Shown here in pieces: positions 1-8,449 of a stretch of 64,000 nt of DNA. The stretch lies in the NCBI GenBank assembly GCA_965248255.1, contig CBDFIW010000004.1, forward strand, positions 2,542,001 through 2,606,000, in the 5' to 3' direction. Below the pieces are notes generated by a model. That model worked only from the letters and a program-made list of their open reading frames with translations. It searched no databases and was not told where the DNA came from. The DNA comes from JAKZVK01 sp965248255 (lineage in GTDB: Bacteria > Acidobacteriota > Terriglobia > Bryobacterales > UBA6623). Position 1 is the stretch's first letter; every line of letters begins with the position of its first letter. The translations under genes were made by a program, and so were the position numbers.

Positions 1-12
1 TCGACATCCCGC

Positions 13-1116
13 TTGTTCCCAGATCGGCGCGGCCGGCTTCTGGTCGTCGCCTTCGCTTTGGCCGGAGCAGTCGTGCTGGCAGAGATCGCATTGCGCACCT
101 ACGCTTGGGCCGAGGCGTCGCGGCGAAACGACCTCGCCGGGGCGCCTTACACGCTCAGCCTTTACGCCACCGACGGGGTCACCAGCCTATCCGAACACGA
201 GGGGCGGCTGAAACTCATCCTCGACCTCTTCGTCACTTACCGAAATCTGCCGAATCAGCACGACCCCTGGTTCACGATCAATTCGCAAGGCTATCGCGGC
301 GAGGAGCTAGACAGGAACCGGCAGACGACACGTGTCGTGCTTGTTGGTGGCTCGGCGGCGTTCGGGACGGGCGCCTTGTCCGACCAAGACACTCTAGCCG
401 CGGCGCTCGAGCGGCGATTCGAGGATGTCCAGGTCATCAATGCCGCCGTCAACGGGCATGTCTCGACCGACGAGCTGACTCTGCTTGAAAAGGAACTCCT
501 CGACCTCGAGCCGTCGCTCGTCCTGGCACTGGACGGCTTTAACGATTCGCAGCTCGGCTACGTCCTGAACGGTGAGTGGACGATAACGAACTCGACGTTC
601 CGTGAGTTCGAGAATCGCTTGATCGATTGGCGCGCCACGCGGACTAACCCCGCGTGGGCCGGCTGGGCTCTTCTACGCTCCTGCTTCCGAGAGCTGGGAG
701 GACGTGTCGAGAAGCTGGGGCGGCTCCCGGGCCGTATCCGGCAAGACTGGTACGGCGAGATGCCCGATGACCATTTGGAAGCCAAGCTGCAGATCTACAC
801 TCGCAACGTCCGACGGATGGCAGGCCTCGCGGCTGAGCGAGACGTCGGGTTCCTGGTCATGCTACAGCCCCAGCGGCCCCACGTCTGGCGCTACTGGAAG
901 TTCTATAGCGAACGGTACAACCTGTTCGTGCAGAAAGCGGCCCAGGCGTTCGAGCAGGAAGGGATCGACGTCTTGGATTTGCACGCCGCCAAGCAGATCG
1001 GGAAGGAGCATTTTCTCGACGGCGACGATGTTCACTTCAATGCGGCGGGGGTGGATGTGGTCGCTCACATCGTAGCCGAGCATATTCAGAGCAGAGGCCT
1101 CTTGGGTCAGCCCTAA
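13..1116 (+). CDS. SGNH/GDSL-type hydrolase, membrane-anchored
   Basis: The protein carries the SGNH hydrolase blocks. A hydrophobic N-terminal segment (about residues 8-28) would anchor it in the membrane. VVLVGGSAAFGTG at about 108-120 supplies the nucleophile serine (block I), GFND near 174 matches block III (GxND), and DDVHFNAAG near 343 supplies the catalytic Asp/His pair (block V). Such enzymes are usually esterases or acyl-hydrolases acting on lipids or on acyl groups of envelope polysaccharides; the substrate cannot be read here. The assigned start is TTG, and the frame stays open to the window edge, so the true start may lie upstream. It is not in an obvious operon with the oppositely oriented tsaD downstream. 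Confidence 0.75.
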   Translation: MFPDRRGRLLVVAFALAGAVVLAEIALRTYAWAEASRRNDLAGAPYTLSLYATDGVTSLSEHEGRLKLILDLFVTYRNLPNQHDPWFTINSQGYRGEELDRNRQTTRVVLVGGSAAFGTGALSDQDTLAAALERRFEDVQVINAAVNGHVSTDELTLLEKELLDLEPSLVLALDGFNDSQLGYVLNGEWTITNSTFREFENRLIDWRATRTNPAWAGWALLRSCFRELGGRVEKLGRLPGRIRQDWYGEMPDDHLEAKLQIYTRNVRRMAGLAAERDVGFLVMLQPQRPHVWRYWKFYSERYNLFVQKAAQAFEQEGIDVLDLHAAKQIGKEHFLDGDDVHFNAAGVDVVAHIVAEHIQSRGLLGQP

Positions 1117-1459
1117 GCATGGCACTCTTCTGTTGGCAACGACTCCCCTCCGCCAATCGGAGGTGGACCGTTGCCCGGAGTAACGAGGATCTTGTTCTCG
1201 TTAGCCGAGGTGGCCCTGCAACAGTCTTACCCATATCCCGGTTAATCCCGGTTCAATTAATAGTGTAGGGGTGGACCGCTGTGTCCACCCCGGACCCGCT
1301 GTGTTGCTTACGCCTTGGACGCCGAGAGAACCGGCCTGGCCAAGGGACCACGCTGCCGGGCTGAGACGGCGGTCCGCCCCTACGCCTGCTGATCCTCCAC
1401 ACTCGGGATGTCACGGGCGCAACCCTTGGCCAGTTAGTCCGGAGCGCCGGTTCCGGCCG
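1117..1459. other. Intergenic region between convergent genes
   Basis: This gap lies between the 3' ends of the SGNH hydrolase and tsaD. It holds an imperfect palindrome (listed separately) and, near 1368-1382, an inverted partial match to it (GGCGGTCCGCCCCTAC). No credible coding region was seen. Confidence 0.6.
1264..1291. repeat. TGTAGGGG-type palindromic repeat, variant copy
   Basis: Arms GGGGTGGAC and GTCCACCCC enclose a 6-nt loop, preceded by TGTA. The TGTAGGGG lead-in is the same as in the palindromes at 3477-3502 and 10811-10834, so this looks like a diverged member of one dispersed intergenic repeat. Confidence 0.5.
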
Positions 1460-2557
1460 CTAGGCCAATTGCAAAGACGGCTCGGCCCGTTGCTCGAAGC
1501 CGGACCGTTCTCCGCGCAACAAGCGCGGGTAGGCGGCCGCCGCAATCATGGCCGCGTTGTCGGTTGCAAGCGGCAGGCTCGGGAAGTAAACGGGATAAGG
1601 CATCGAAGTGAAGCGCCGTCGCAATCCCGAGTTCGCGGCCACTCCCCCGCAAACGATGATCGAGCAGACGGGCTGCTGTTCAGCCGCTTTGACGGTGCGG
1701 CGGATGAGTTCTTCGATTACCGTCTGCTGAAACGAAGCGATCAAGTCGAGCGTCGCCTGCGGGGTCGCTTCGACGATGGGATCGAGCGAGCTGGGCCGGC
1801 CCGAGGCGAACAGACGGCGGCGGCGGTCGATCTCTTCGTCCATATCCGCCGCTTGGACGTGGCGCAGCACGGCGGTCTTGAGGCCGCTGAAGCTCAGGTC
1901 CAGGGCGTTGCCTTTCATTCGTGACAGGGGCAGGCGCACACGCGCCGGGTCACCGAGGGGAGCGAGCTTGTCGATCAGCGGCCCTCCGGGATAGCCGAAG
2001 CCGAGCAGCTTGGCGACTTTGTCGAAGGCTTCACCCGCGGCATCGTCACGGGTTCTTCCGAGAAGCCGGTAGCGGTAACCGCCCGCCTCATCCGACTCGA
2101 CGAAGAACAGATGGCTGTGGCCCCCGCTCACAACGAGGGCCAATGCGGGAAGCGAGACCTCCCGCCCCTGCTGCTTCTCTTCCAGGACGACGGCATGAAT
2201 GTGCCCCTCGATGTGGTTCACGCCTAGAAAGGGAATGTCGAGCGACAGGGCCAGTCCCTTAGCGAAGGTAAGCCCGACCAACAACGACCCTACCAGCCCC
2301 GGACCTCGAGTAGCCGCGATGCCGTTGAGATCAGAGTAGGTCAGTCCGGCCTCCTCGAGCGCCTGCCGGACCACCGGGACGATCGCCCGCAGGTGCTCGC
2401 GTGAGGCAAGCTCGGGAACGACACCGCCGTAGCGGTAGTGCGTTCGCATCTGCGAGGCGACGACATTGGAGAGCAAGCGCTCCCCCGACTCGACGACCGC
2501 GGCGGCCGTCTCGTCGCAGGAAGTCTCGATGCCAAGAAGATGCCGCGGGGCGCTCAT
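1460..2557 (-). CDS. tsaD: tRNA N6-adenosine threonylcarbamoyltransferase TsaD
   Basis: TsaD (Gcp/Kae1/YgjD) transfers the threonylcarbamoyl group to A37 of ANN-decoding tRNAs, together with TsaB and TsaE, in the cytoplasm. The N-terminus LGIETSCDETAAAVV is the ASKHA-fold phosphate loop. NHIEGHIHA near residue 117 is the family metal-binding HxxxH, and a glycine-rich CGGVAANSGLRRR follows near 305. The length (about 365 residues) is slightly long for the family (about 340) because of the C-terminal tail. The frame also allows a TTG one codon earlier, but the ATG at 2557 is preferred. No strong Shine-Dalgarno precedes it. A promoter, mini-ORF and terminator-like hairpin lie just upstream on the same strand and may set its expression. 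tsaB and tsaE are not adjacent. Confidence 0.95.
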   Translation of the reverse strand: MSAPRHLLGIETSCDETAAAVVESGERLLSNVVASQMRTHYRYGGVVPELASREHLRAIVPVVRQALEEAGLTYSDLNGIAATRGPGLVGSLLVGLTFAKGLALSLDIPFLGVNHIEGHIHAVVLEEKQQGREVSLPALALVVSGGHSHLFFVESDEAGGYRYRLLGRTRDDAAGEAFDKVAKLLGFGYPGGPLIDKLAPLGDPARVRLPLSRMKGNALDLSFSGLKTAVLRHVQAADMDEEIDRRRRLFASGRPSSLDPIVEATPQATLDLIASFQQTVIEELIRRTVKAAEQQPVCSIIVCGGVAANSGLRRRFTSMPYPVYFPSLPLATDNAAMIAAAAYPRLLRGERSGFEQRAEPSLQLA

Positions 2558-2579
2558 CAAACGAAGCAGTGCTCAAAGT

Positions 2580-2618
2580 AAAACACCCCCGGGGGGCTCT
2601 GCCCTCCGAGGGTGTTTT
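2580..2618 (-). terminator. Terminator-like hairpin upstream of tsaD
   Basis: Read on the minus strand, AAAACACCC pairs with GGGTGTTTT around a GC-rich inner stem, followed by TTTTACTTT. This has the form of an intrinsic terminator, 20 nt before the tsaD start and downstream of the minus-strand promoter at 2821-2849. It could end a short leader transcript or act as an attenuator. On the plus strand the T-run is only four bases, so termination toward tsaD is the better reading. Confidence 0.5.
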
Positions 2619-2740
2619 CGAGTGGCGGGACTGTAGCCCGCCGGCACTTCATGTCTAGTAGCCGAGTTTGGTGAGATGGCCGGTCCACAGGAATCGCGTC
2701 CCGTTACTGGATCGGGCACCTGAACGTTCGAGCAAGAGCT

Positions 2741-2785
2741 CTAGCCGTCGGCCACCTCCCAAGGACTACTACCAGGTTCACTCAT
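2741..2785 (-). CDS. Candidate 14-codon leader peptide with extended Shine-Dalgarno
   Basis: An ATG on the minus strand is preceded by AAAGGAGGTGATC, complementary over 13 bases to the 3' end of bacterial 16S rRNA, the strongest ribosome-binding match I saw in the window. The frame reads MSEPGSSPWEVADG and then TAG. Upstream sits a canonical promoter at 2821-2849 and downstream a terminator-like hairpin before tsaD. The combination resembles a leader-peptide attenuator or a small-protein gene. It could equally be the remnant of a longer gene cut short by the TAG. There is no run of one codon that would name a regulatory amino acid. Confidence 0.35.
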   Translation of the reverse strand: MSEPGSSPWEVADG

Positions 2786-2820
2786 TTGCTAGATCACCTC
2801 CTTTCGCCAGTGTTCTCTCC

Positions 2821-2849
2821 ATGCTACGGTCGAGCGATCGTGAAGTCAA
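2821..2849 (-). promoter_or_regulatory. Predicted sigma-70-type promoter for the tsaD leader
   Basis: On the minus strand TTGACT and TAGCAT are separated by exactly 17 bases. The start site would fall near 2814, giving a 29-nt untranslated region up to the mini-ORF ATG and enclosing its extended Shine-Dalgarno. It faces away from sixA, which is divergent. Confidence 0.5.
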
Positions 2850-2951
2850 ATGTTCGAGAAGAGGGACAAGAGAACCGCGCTGCGGACGGAAGCCTGGGCA
2901 ACTCCGCCCGTCGAGTTCGCTCCACCAGCAGGCTGATAAGCTGGGAGCGAT

Positions 2952-3437
2952 ATGCGCATCTACGTGTTTCGGCACGGTATTGCCGAGGACGCTACCCTCG
3001 GACAGCCGGATTCGGAACGCCGGCTGACTCCCACTGGCATCGCCAAGCTTCGCAAGATTTTGGAACGTGCCCGCCAGGCCGGCGTGTCCCCGGAGTACAT
3101 CCTCACCAGCCCCTACCTCAGGGCTTCCGAGACGGCAGAGATCGCCAGGCAAGTCCTCGGCCTCAACGACTCACCGGTTAAAACCGAGGTGTTGACGCCT
3201 GCCCGAAGCCCCATCGAGGTCTGGAACGAAGTGCGCACCTATCGAGATGCCGGCCAGTTGATGGTGGTGGGTCACAACCCGTTGCTCAGTGATTTCGTTT
3301 GTTTCTTGACTGCGACATCCGCCTACGGAATCGGTCTCAAGAAGGGCGCGATCGCCACGATCGACGTTCCGGCAAAGACGGCCAGACCGCAGGGCACCCT
3401 GATTTGGCTGCTCACGGCCAAGACCGCCGGCGCCTAG
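2952..3437 (+). CDS. sixA: Phosphohistidine phosphatase SixA
   Basis: This is a small member of the histidine phosphatase (phosphoglycerate mutase-like) superfamily. It opens with the catalytic RHG signature (MRIYVFRHGIAED), has the conserved SPYLRASETAEI segment near residues 53-64 and the second active-site histidine in VVGHNPLLSDF near 100. The length (161 residues) matches SixA, which removes phosphate from phosphohistidine in signalling or PTS proteins such as HPt domains or NPr. GGGAGC lies just before the ATG and supports this start. It diverges from the tsaD leader. No two-component genes are adjacent, so its partner is unknown. Confidence 0.88.
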   Translation: MRIYVFRHGIAEDATLGQPDSERRLTPTGIAKLRKILERARQAGVSPEYILTSPYLRASETAEIARQVLGLNDSPVKTEVLTPARSPIEVWNEVRTYRDAGQLMVVGHNPLLSDFVCFLTATSAYGIGLKKGAIATIDVPAKTARPQGTLIWLLTAKTAGA

Positions 3438-3476
3438 TGCACCGTTTCATAAATACGGTCACGCTTCGGTTTGCCA

Positions 3477-3502
3477 TGTAGGGGCACGGCATGCCGTGCC
3501 CC
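3477..3502. repeat. TGTAGGGGCACGGC palindromic repeat, copy A
   Basis: TGTA is followed by a perfect 22-bp palindrome (GGGGCACGGC and its reverse complement around ATGCC). The same motif returns in opposite orientation at 10811-10834. It lies just after sixA and has no T-run, so it is more likely a dispersed palindrome than a terminator. Confidence 0.7.
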
Positions 3503-3710
3503 AGACTCCCAGGATGGCGGATGCCCTGCCCAGATACGTGACCGGACTTGTGAAACGCTGTACTAGATCACAACTCCAACCCCACCGACGGCGTCAAGGC
3601 CCCAGAAACCCTGGACCCAAAGGAATCCGGCGTACGTATGTTGGAGCAGGCCGCCGTTTACGCCGGAGCATGCTGTCGCGCTACATGTCCTAGCTCATCT
3701 CCGCCTCGTC

Positions 3711-4640
3711 GTGTTCCTTCTGAGCGCGGCTCCGCTGCTGCTTGCCCAGAACTACGTGTCGGGACTGGTTCACGAGCGCAAAGGTTCCGGCTTCGTGCCC
3801 ATCGTCGGGGCCCTTGTCGAGGCTCGCCCGGCTGCGGAAGAGAGGGCCATCGCACAGGCCCAGACCGACGCCTTCGGGAACTATGGGCTCCGTGACCTGC
3901 CGTCCGGCGACGTCGTCTTGACGGTCTCACATCCGCACTATTACCCTGCGGGCGAAGCACAACGTCGTCGGGAGAAACGGGTGCGCTGTTCCGGCGCCGG
4001 CTCCTGTGGCAAGGTCGATCTCGAGCTGATCCCCAACGGAAACTTGGAAGTGACCGTCACAAACTCGATCGGCGACCCGTTGGACGACGTGCGGGTCACG
4101 GTTCGCGATCTGGCGGAACCCGCCAGGAGGTTGGGTTGGGTCCTGACGCAGCGTACGTGGAAGGGCGTCTTTTTCACCTCGGGAATGCGGCCCGGCCGCT
4201 ATCGCGTGGAGGCCGGGCCGACTAAGCCGCAACGGGGTGTGACCTATCACCCCGTCGCAACGGAAGTGGAATTCGAGTATGGACAGAAAAGCGAGACTGT
4301 TCGGCTCATCATCCCGTTCACGAGGACGTATCGCGTGTCCGGGACGATTCTGGGCTTGGAGCGTTCGCAAGCGCCACGGCTGATGGTGGTGCTTGATCCC
4401 GAAGAGGCCGGCCCGGAGGATCCTGGGGCTGAAACAAAGCGCCTCGGCGCACCACTCGACGAGAACGGGAAGTTCGCCGTCAACGGCGTTCCCCGCGGCG
4501 CATACTCCCTGAACTTGATCCGGATCGATGACTCCGTCTTGTATCGGACCACCGGCCCGAACCAACCCTTGTGGAGGATCCGCGTAGAGAAAGACCGGCC
4601 TGGCCTACTGTTCAAGGCGCCGGCCGGCATCGGCCCATGA
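3711..4640 (+). CDS. Secreted protein with carboxypeptidase-regulatory-like domain
   Basis: The N-terminus FLLSAAPLLLAQNYVSG looks like a signal peptide, followed by a CarboxypepD_reg-like beta-sandwich (about residues 17-70: VSGLVHE...GALVEARP...TDAFGNYGLRDLPSGDVVLTVSHPHY). Two more immunoglobulin-like repeats seem to follow, with GNLEVTVTNSIGDPLDDVRV near 110 and a further segment near 200. The family is common in envelope proteins of Acidobacteriota and Bacteroidota and has no enzymatic motif. The start is GTG; upstream codons in the same frame (LRLVV) extend the hydrophobic stretch, but no better start codon was found. It stands alone between sixA and the TIR gene. Confidence 0.6.
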   Translation: MFLLSAAPLLLAQNYVSGLVHERKGSGFVPIVGALVEARPAAEERAIAQAQTDAFGNYGLRDLPSGDVVLTVSHPHYYPAGEAQRRREKRVRCSGAGSCGKVDLELIPNGNLEVTVTNSIGDPLDDVRVTVRDLAEPARRLGWVLTQRTWKGVFFTSGMRPGRYRVEAGPTKPQRGVTYHPVATEVEFEYGQKSETVRLIIPFTRTYRVSGTILGLERSQAPRLMVVLDPEEAGPEDPGAETKRLGAPLDENGKFAVNGVPRGAYSLNLIRIDDSVLYRTTGPNQPLWRIRVEKDRPGLLFKAPAGIGP

Positions 4641-4950
4641 GGATGTTGCCTAAACGACGACCGCTGAAAACGCGCAGCGCGGGGCTCTCAGAGACTCGCG
4701 GCTTTTCGACTCTATGACCCGGCAGGAGGCCGCAGCGGAATGTTCCACAACCCGACCTCGCCCGGAGTTCCAGGTCGATCAACACAGGATGGGTCCCGGA
4801 GTGAGGGTTTCGTGGGGGCCTTGGAGAGAGCACGGGACGTTGCCTGGTGCTCCGAGGACCGAGACGCCCTTAGGAGCTTTCGGTCCCAAAAGGCGTTGAT
4901 GGAGTCGATTCGGAGAACCCGTCGTAGGGTACTGCCGTAGAATTGCAGTA
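4641..4950. other. Intergenic region upstream of the TIR gene
   Basis: No credible gene was seen. The last 15 bases contain TAGAAT (4938-4943) seven bases before the GTG start of the TIR gene, the same arrangement as upstream of the two kinases. No recJ 5' sequence is recognisable here, although the middle of recJ appears just after the TIR gene. Confidence 0.5.
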
Positions 4951-6036
4951 GTGGCCAACCCCAAACACCTGGCGATTCTTAAGCAGGGCGTCGAGGCATG
5001 GAATCAGTGGAGACTCGAGAATCCAGACACAGAGCCAGACTTGAGCGCTACTGACCTGTCGCACGCCGTCCTCGGCGGGGCTGACCTCTCGCGAACCCGT
5101 CTACACAACACGATTCTGCGAGCGGCCAACTTGCAAGGTGCTGTTCTCAGTGCCACGAACCTGTTTAGGGGTGACCTGGCTCAAGCGAACCTCCGTCATT
5201 CGACGATGACCCGCGCTAATCTCACAGAGGCGAACCTTCCGAACGCTGACTTAACTGGTGCTGACCTCACGAAAGCAACCCTTTTAGCAGCGAACCTAAT
5301 AGGAGTGAACCTTACAGAAGCCATCGTCAGCAAATCCCTTTTCGTCGACACCAAGGTCGGGTGGACGGTCTTTGCCAACATGGACCTGAGCGATGCCCGC
5401 TACCTAGAGACTGTTGGTCATCGAGGGCCTTCTTCTGTTGGAATCGACACTCTCGCGCGGTCTTGGCCACACGTCCCACCGACCTTTCTGAGGGGGTGCG
5501 GGTTATCCCAAGTGTTACTCGATTATCTCCCTTCACTCCTCACGGACCCGCTTGGCTTCTACTCCTGCTTCATCAGCTATAGCCACGCCGATAGGGAGTT
5601 CGCCCGCAAACTCCACGACACACTGCAGGAGCGCGCCATCCGCTGCTGGCTTGACGAGAAGCAGCTCAAGCCCGGCGATGACATCTACCACGAGGTGGAC
5701 TGCGGCCTCCGACTCTCCGACAAGGTCCTGCTGTGCTGCTCGGAGAATTCGCTCCGCAACAGCGTTTGGGTGGACCGCGAAATCGCAATCGCACTTGAGA
5801 AGGAGCAGCAGCTCTTCAAAGAGCACGGCGAGAAAACGCTCGCCATTGTTCCACTCAACCTCGACGGTTTCCTGTTCAGTGATGAATGGGCCAGCGGCTA
5901 CCGGCGGAGATTCGCCGACGGCTGGCGGCGGACTTTGCGGGGTGGGATGAGGACCAGGGCAAATTCGAGAAGGAGATGGAGAAGGTCGTCCAGGCCCTGA
6001 AGGCGGACAAGGGGGCAAGGTCGGCCAGGGCCGAAG
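4951..6036 (+). pseudogene. Pentapeptide-repeat and TIR-domain protein, frameshifted near its end
   Basis: Residues about 30-155 are A(D/N)LXX pentapeptide repeats (for example LTEANLPNADLTGADL), expected to fold as a right-handed beta-helix. Residues about 203-310 are a TIR domain with FISYSH, CWLDEKQLKPGDDI and WVDREIAIA, where the Glu sits where NAD-cleaving TIR domains keep their catalytic residue. The reading frame changes at about 5902-5908: as given, the protein ends at 6000 with an arginine-rich tail, whereas the next frame continues as RRRLAADFAGWDEDQGKF, which looks like the natural C-terminus. One missing base explains this. The start is GTG with TAGAAT just upstream, suggesting a leaderless transcript. 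The 3' end runs straight into a recJ fragment. Possible roles are NAD hydrolysis in defence or signalling; neither is shown. Confidence 0.7.
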
Positions 6037-6912
6037 GGGACTGTCACCCACCACCACCTGCCGAGCGCCGGCGTTCCGCAGGCGGCAGCCGTGCTCAATC
6101 CCAATCAGCCGGGCTGCGACTACCCCGACAAGAACCTTTGCGGGGCGGGCGTCGTCTTGAAGCTGACGCAAGCGGTTTTGACCGACCTTGATTAGCCCCC
6201 CGCCAAACTCGACCGCGTGCTGCTCTCGATGCTCAAGATGGTGGCCATCGCCACCGTCGCCGACCTAGTGGCGCTGACCGGGGAGAACCGCGTCATCACC
6301 AAGTTGGGTTTCGAAGGCCTGCGGCAACCTAAGAGCCTCGGCCTGCGGGCCCTGATCGGCGTCTCCGGCCTGGTGATGAACCGCAAGCTCAGCGCCGGCG
6401 ACGTCGGGTTTCGTTTGGGCCCTCGCCTCAACGCCACGGGCCGCATCGACGACGCACGCGCCGTCATCGAGCTCCTCAGCTCGACCGACACGTCGCAAGC
6501 CGCCGGCATCGCGGAGAAGCTGGATCGTCTCAACAGTGAGCGCCAGCGCACCGAAGACTCGATCGTCAACGACATCCTCGAGCGCCTCGAAGACCTGCCG
6601 CCTCCCGAAGAGACGCCGATGATCGTCGCCGAGGGGGAGAGCTGGCACCAGGGAATCGTCGGCATCGTGGCCAGCCGAGTCATCGACCGATTGCACCGCC
6701 CGACGCTGGTTCTCAGTTGCGACTCGGAAACCGGCAAGGCCACGGGGTCGGCCCGCAGCATCGAGGGGTTTCACCTGCTCGAGTCACTCGAAACTTGCGC
6801 GGACATCCTCGACCGTTTCGGCGGCCATCGCCAAGCCGCCGGGTGCACGCTGGCAATCGAACGTATTCCCGAACTGCGCCGCCGTTTGAACGAGTACGCG
6901 CGCGGAGTCCTA

Positions 6913-8076
6913 GTGTAGTGCACTATAAATAATGTAACTTATATTGGCTTCCCATCGTCTCTATTAACAGGAGGCATGGGATGCGAAGAGCACAACCAGT
7001 AACTTTGAACACAGCGCAATGCAAGCAGTTGGACCGCTACGCGCGCGGCCGCCAAGTCGCCGTTCGTCTCGCCCTGCGAGCCAGGATTGTCCTGCTGGCC
7101 GCCGACGGTCTCGAGAATAAGCAGATCGCCGCACAGCTCGGTGTCTCGCGGCAGTTGGTGGCCCGCTGGCGCACGCGCTTTCTCGAAAGCAGCATCGCCG
7201 GCATTGCAAAAGACGCCCCACGGCCCGGTCGTAAACCTGCCGTCTCGAAGCAGAAAGTACAGCAGATCATCCACAAGACCACCCGCGAGAAACCGTCCAA
7301 CGCCACCCACTGGAGCCGCCGCACCATGGCCGCCGCGGCCGGCGTCAGCGCTTCCACCGTGGGACGGATTTGGCGCGCCCATGGCCTCAAGCCCCACCGC
7401 GTCAAGACCTTCAAGCTCAGCAATGACCCGCGTTTCGCCGAGAAACTCGACGACATCGTCGGACTCTATCTCAATCCGCCTGAGCATGCTCTGGTTCTCT
7501 CGCTCGATGAGAAGTCCCAAATCCAAGCCCTCGATCGCACCCAGCCCGGCCTGCCGCTCAAAAAGGGACGCGGCCAAACGATGACCCACGATTACAAGCG
7601 CAACGGCACGACCACCCTGTTTGCGGCGCTCAACAGCCTTGACGGCAGCGTGATCGCCGAGTGCATGCCCCGACACAGCCACCAGGAATGGCTGCGCTTC
7701 CTGCGCTTAATTGACCGCCGCACTCCCAAGGACAAACAGCTTCATCTCATCGTGGACAACTATGCCACCCACAAGCATGCCGCTGTGAAGCGTTGGCTCG
7801 ATCGTCACCCGCGCTTCCACATTCATTTCACCCCGACCTCGGCGTCGTGGCTGAACATGGTCGAGCGATTCTTTCGCGATCTCACCGTCAAGCGCCTGCG
7901 CCGCGGCGTGTTTCGCAGCGTGGACGAGCTCGTCGCCGCCATTGACGACTACATCGCCCAGCACAACGGGCATCCCACGCCCTTCATCTGGACCGCGACC
8001 GCCTCCGACATCCTCGAGAAAGTCAAGCGCGGACGTGCCGCCCTGCATAAGGTGCAATCTGCTTGACGCACTACAC
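6913..8076 (+). mobile_element. IS630-family insertion sequence in recJ
   Basis: Terminal inverted repeats GTGTAGTGC (6913-6921) and GCACTACAC (8068-8076) are flanked on both sides by TA (6911-6912 and 8077-8078), the target duplication typical of the IS630/Tc1 group. The element is about 1.16 kb with one transposase gene filling most of it. The intact frame and perfect TA duplication suggest a recent insertion, later than or independent of the upstream recJ damage. Confidence 0.93.
6981..8066 (+). CDS. IS630-family transposase
   Basis: The N-terminal half has two helix-turn-helix segments (NKQIAAQLGVSRQLVARWR near 48 and AAAAGVSASTVGRIWRAHGL near 117). The C-terminal half is the DDE catalytic domain, with SLDEKS near 178, HLIVDNYATH near 255 and WLNMVERFFRDL near 290 giving the Asp, Asp and Glu. 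The length of 361 residues is complete for the family. AGGAGG lies seven bases before the ATG. It cuts and pastes DNA at TA dinucleotides. It shows no frameshift and is probably functional. Confidence 0.95.
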   Translation: MRRAQPVTLNTAQCKQLDRYARGRQVAVRLALRARIVLLAADGLENKQIAAQLGVSRQLVARWRTRFLESSIAGIAKDAPRPGRKPAVSKQKVQQIIHKTTREKPSNATHWSRRTMAAAAGVSASTVGRIWRAHGLKPHRVKTFKLSNDPRFAEKLDDIVGLYLNPPEHALVLSLDEKSQIQALDRTQPGLPLKKGRGQTMTHDYKRNGTTTLFAALNSLDGSVIAECMPRHSHQEWLRFLRLIDRRTPKDKQLHLIVDNYATHKHAAVKRWLDRHPRFHIHFTPTSASWLNMVERFFRDLTVKRLRRGVFRSVDELVAAIDDYIAQHNGHPTPFIWTATASDILEKVKRGRAALHKVQSA

Positions 8077-8381
8077 TAGCCCCCGATGATTTCGTTCCGA
8101 CGCTGCGGCTCGATGCCGAGCTGCCTTTTGTTGAGATCAACCGCCGGACGATGGAGCAGCTCGCGCGCCTGGCTCCGCACGGCATCGGCAATCCGCAGCC
8201 GAGTTTCTCGACGCTCGGCGTCGAGCTGGCCGCGGCCCCGCGAATTCTCAAGGAGAAACACATCAAGCTGCAACTCCGGCACGGCGGCGTGACAATGCCC
8301 GCCGTCGGCTGGCGCATGGCCGACCGCGCCGGCGCCTTGGTCCCCGGCGCCGCGCTCGATACGGCCTTCAGCATCGACGCA

Positions 8382-8449
8382 GACTACTTCAGCGGCGGCT
8401 GGCAGTTGACTTTGAAAGATCTCAGGGATGCCTCCGACAAGGCCTGGGA
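8382..8449 (+). repeat. recJ 3' end, copy 1 of a duplicated segment
   Basis: The last 23 codons of the recJ remnant match 8976-9043 without gaps. By hand count 54 of the first 67 positions agree, and the protein reading DxFxGGWQLTL-D-RDASDK is conserved. Confidence 0.75.

Noticed and set aside
2789..2805. Fragment of the 16S rRNA 3' end (GCTAGATCACCTCCTTTC)
   Set aside because: Only about 17 bases match and the adjacent rRNA sequence is absent. On the other strand it is an ideal Shine-Dalgarno before an ATG, which explains it better.
3481..3502. Palindrome as a sixA terminator
   Set aside because: No T-run follows, and the same palindrome occurs elsewhere unrelated to gene ends.
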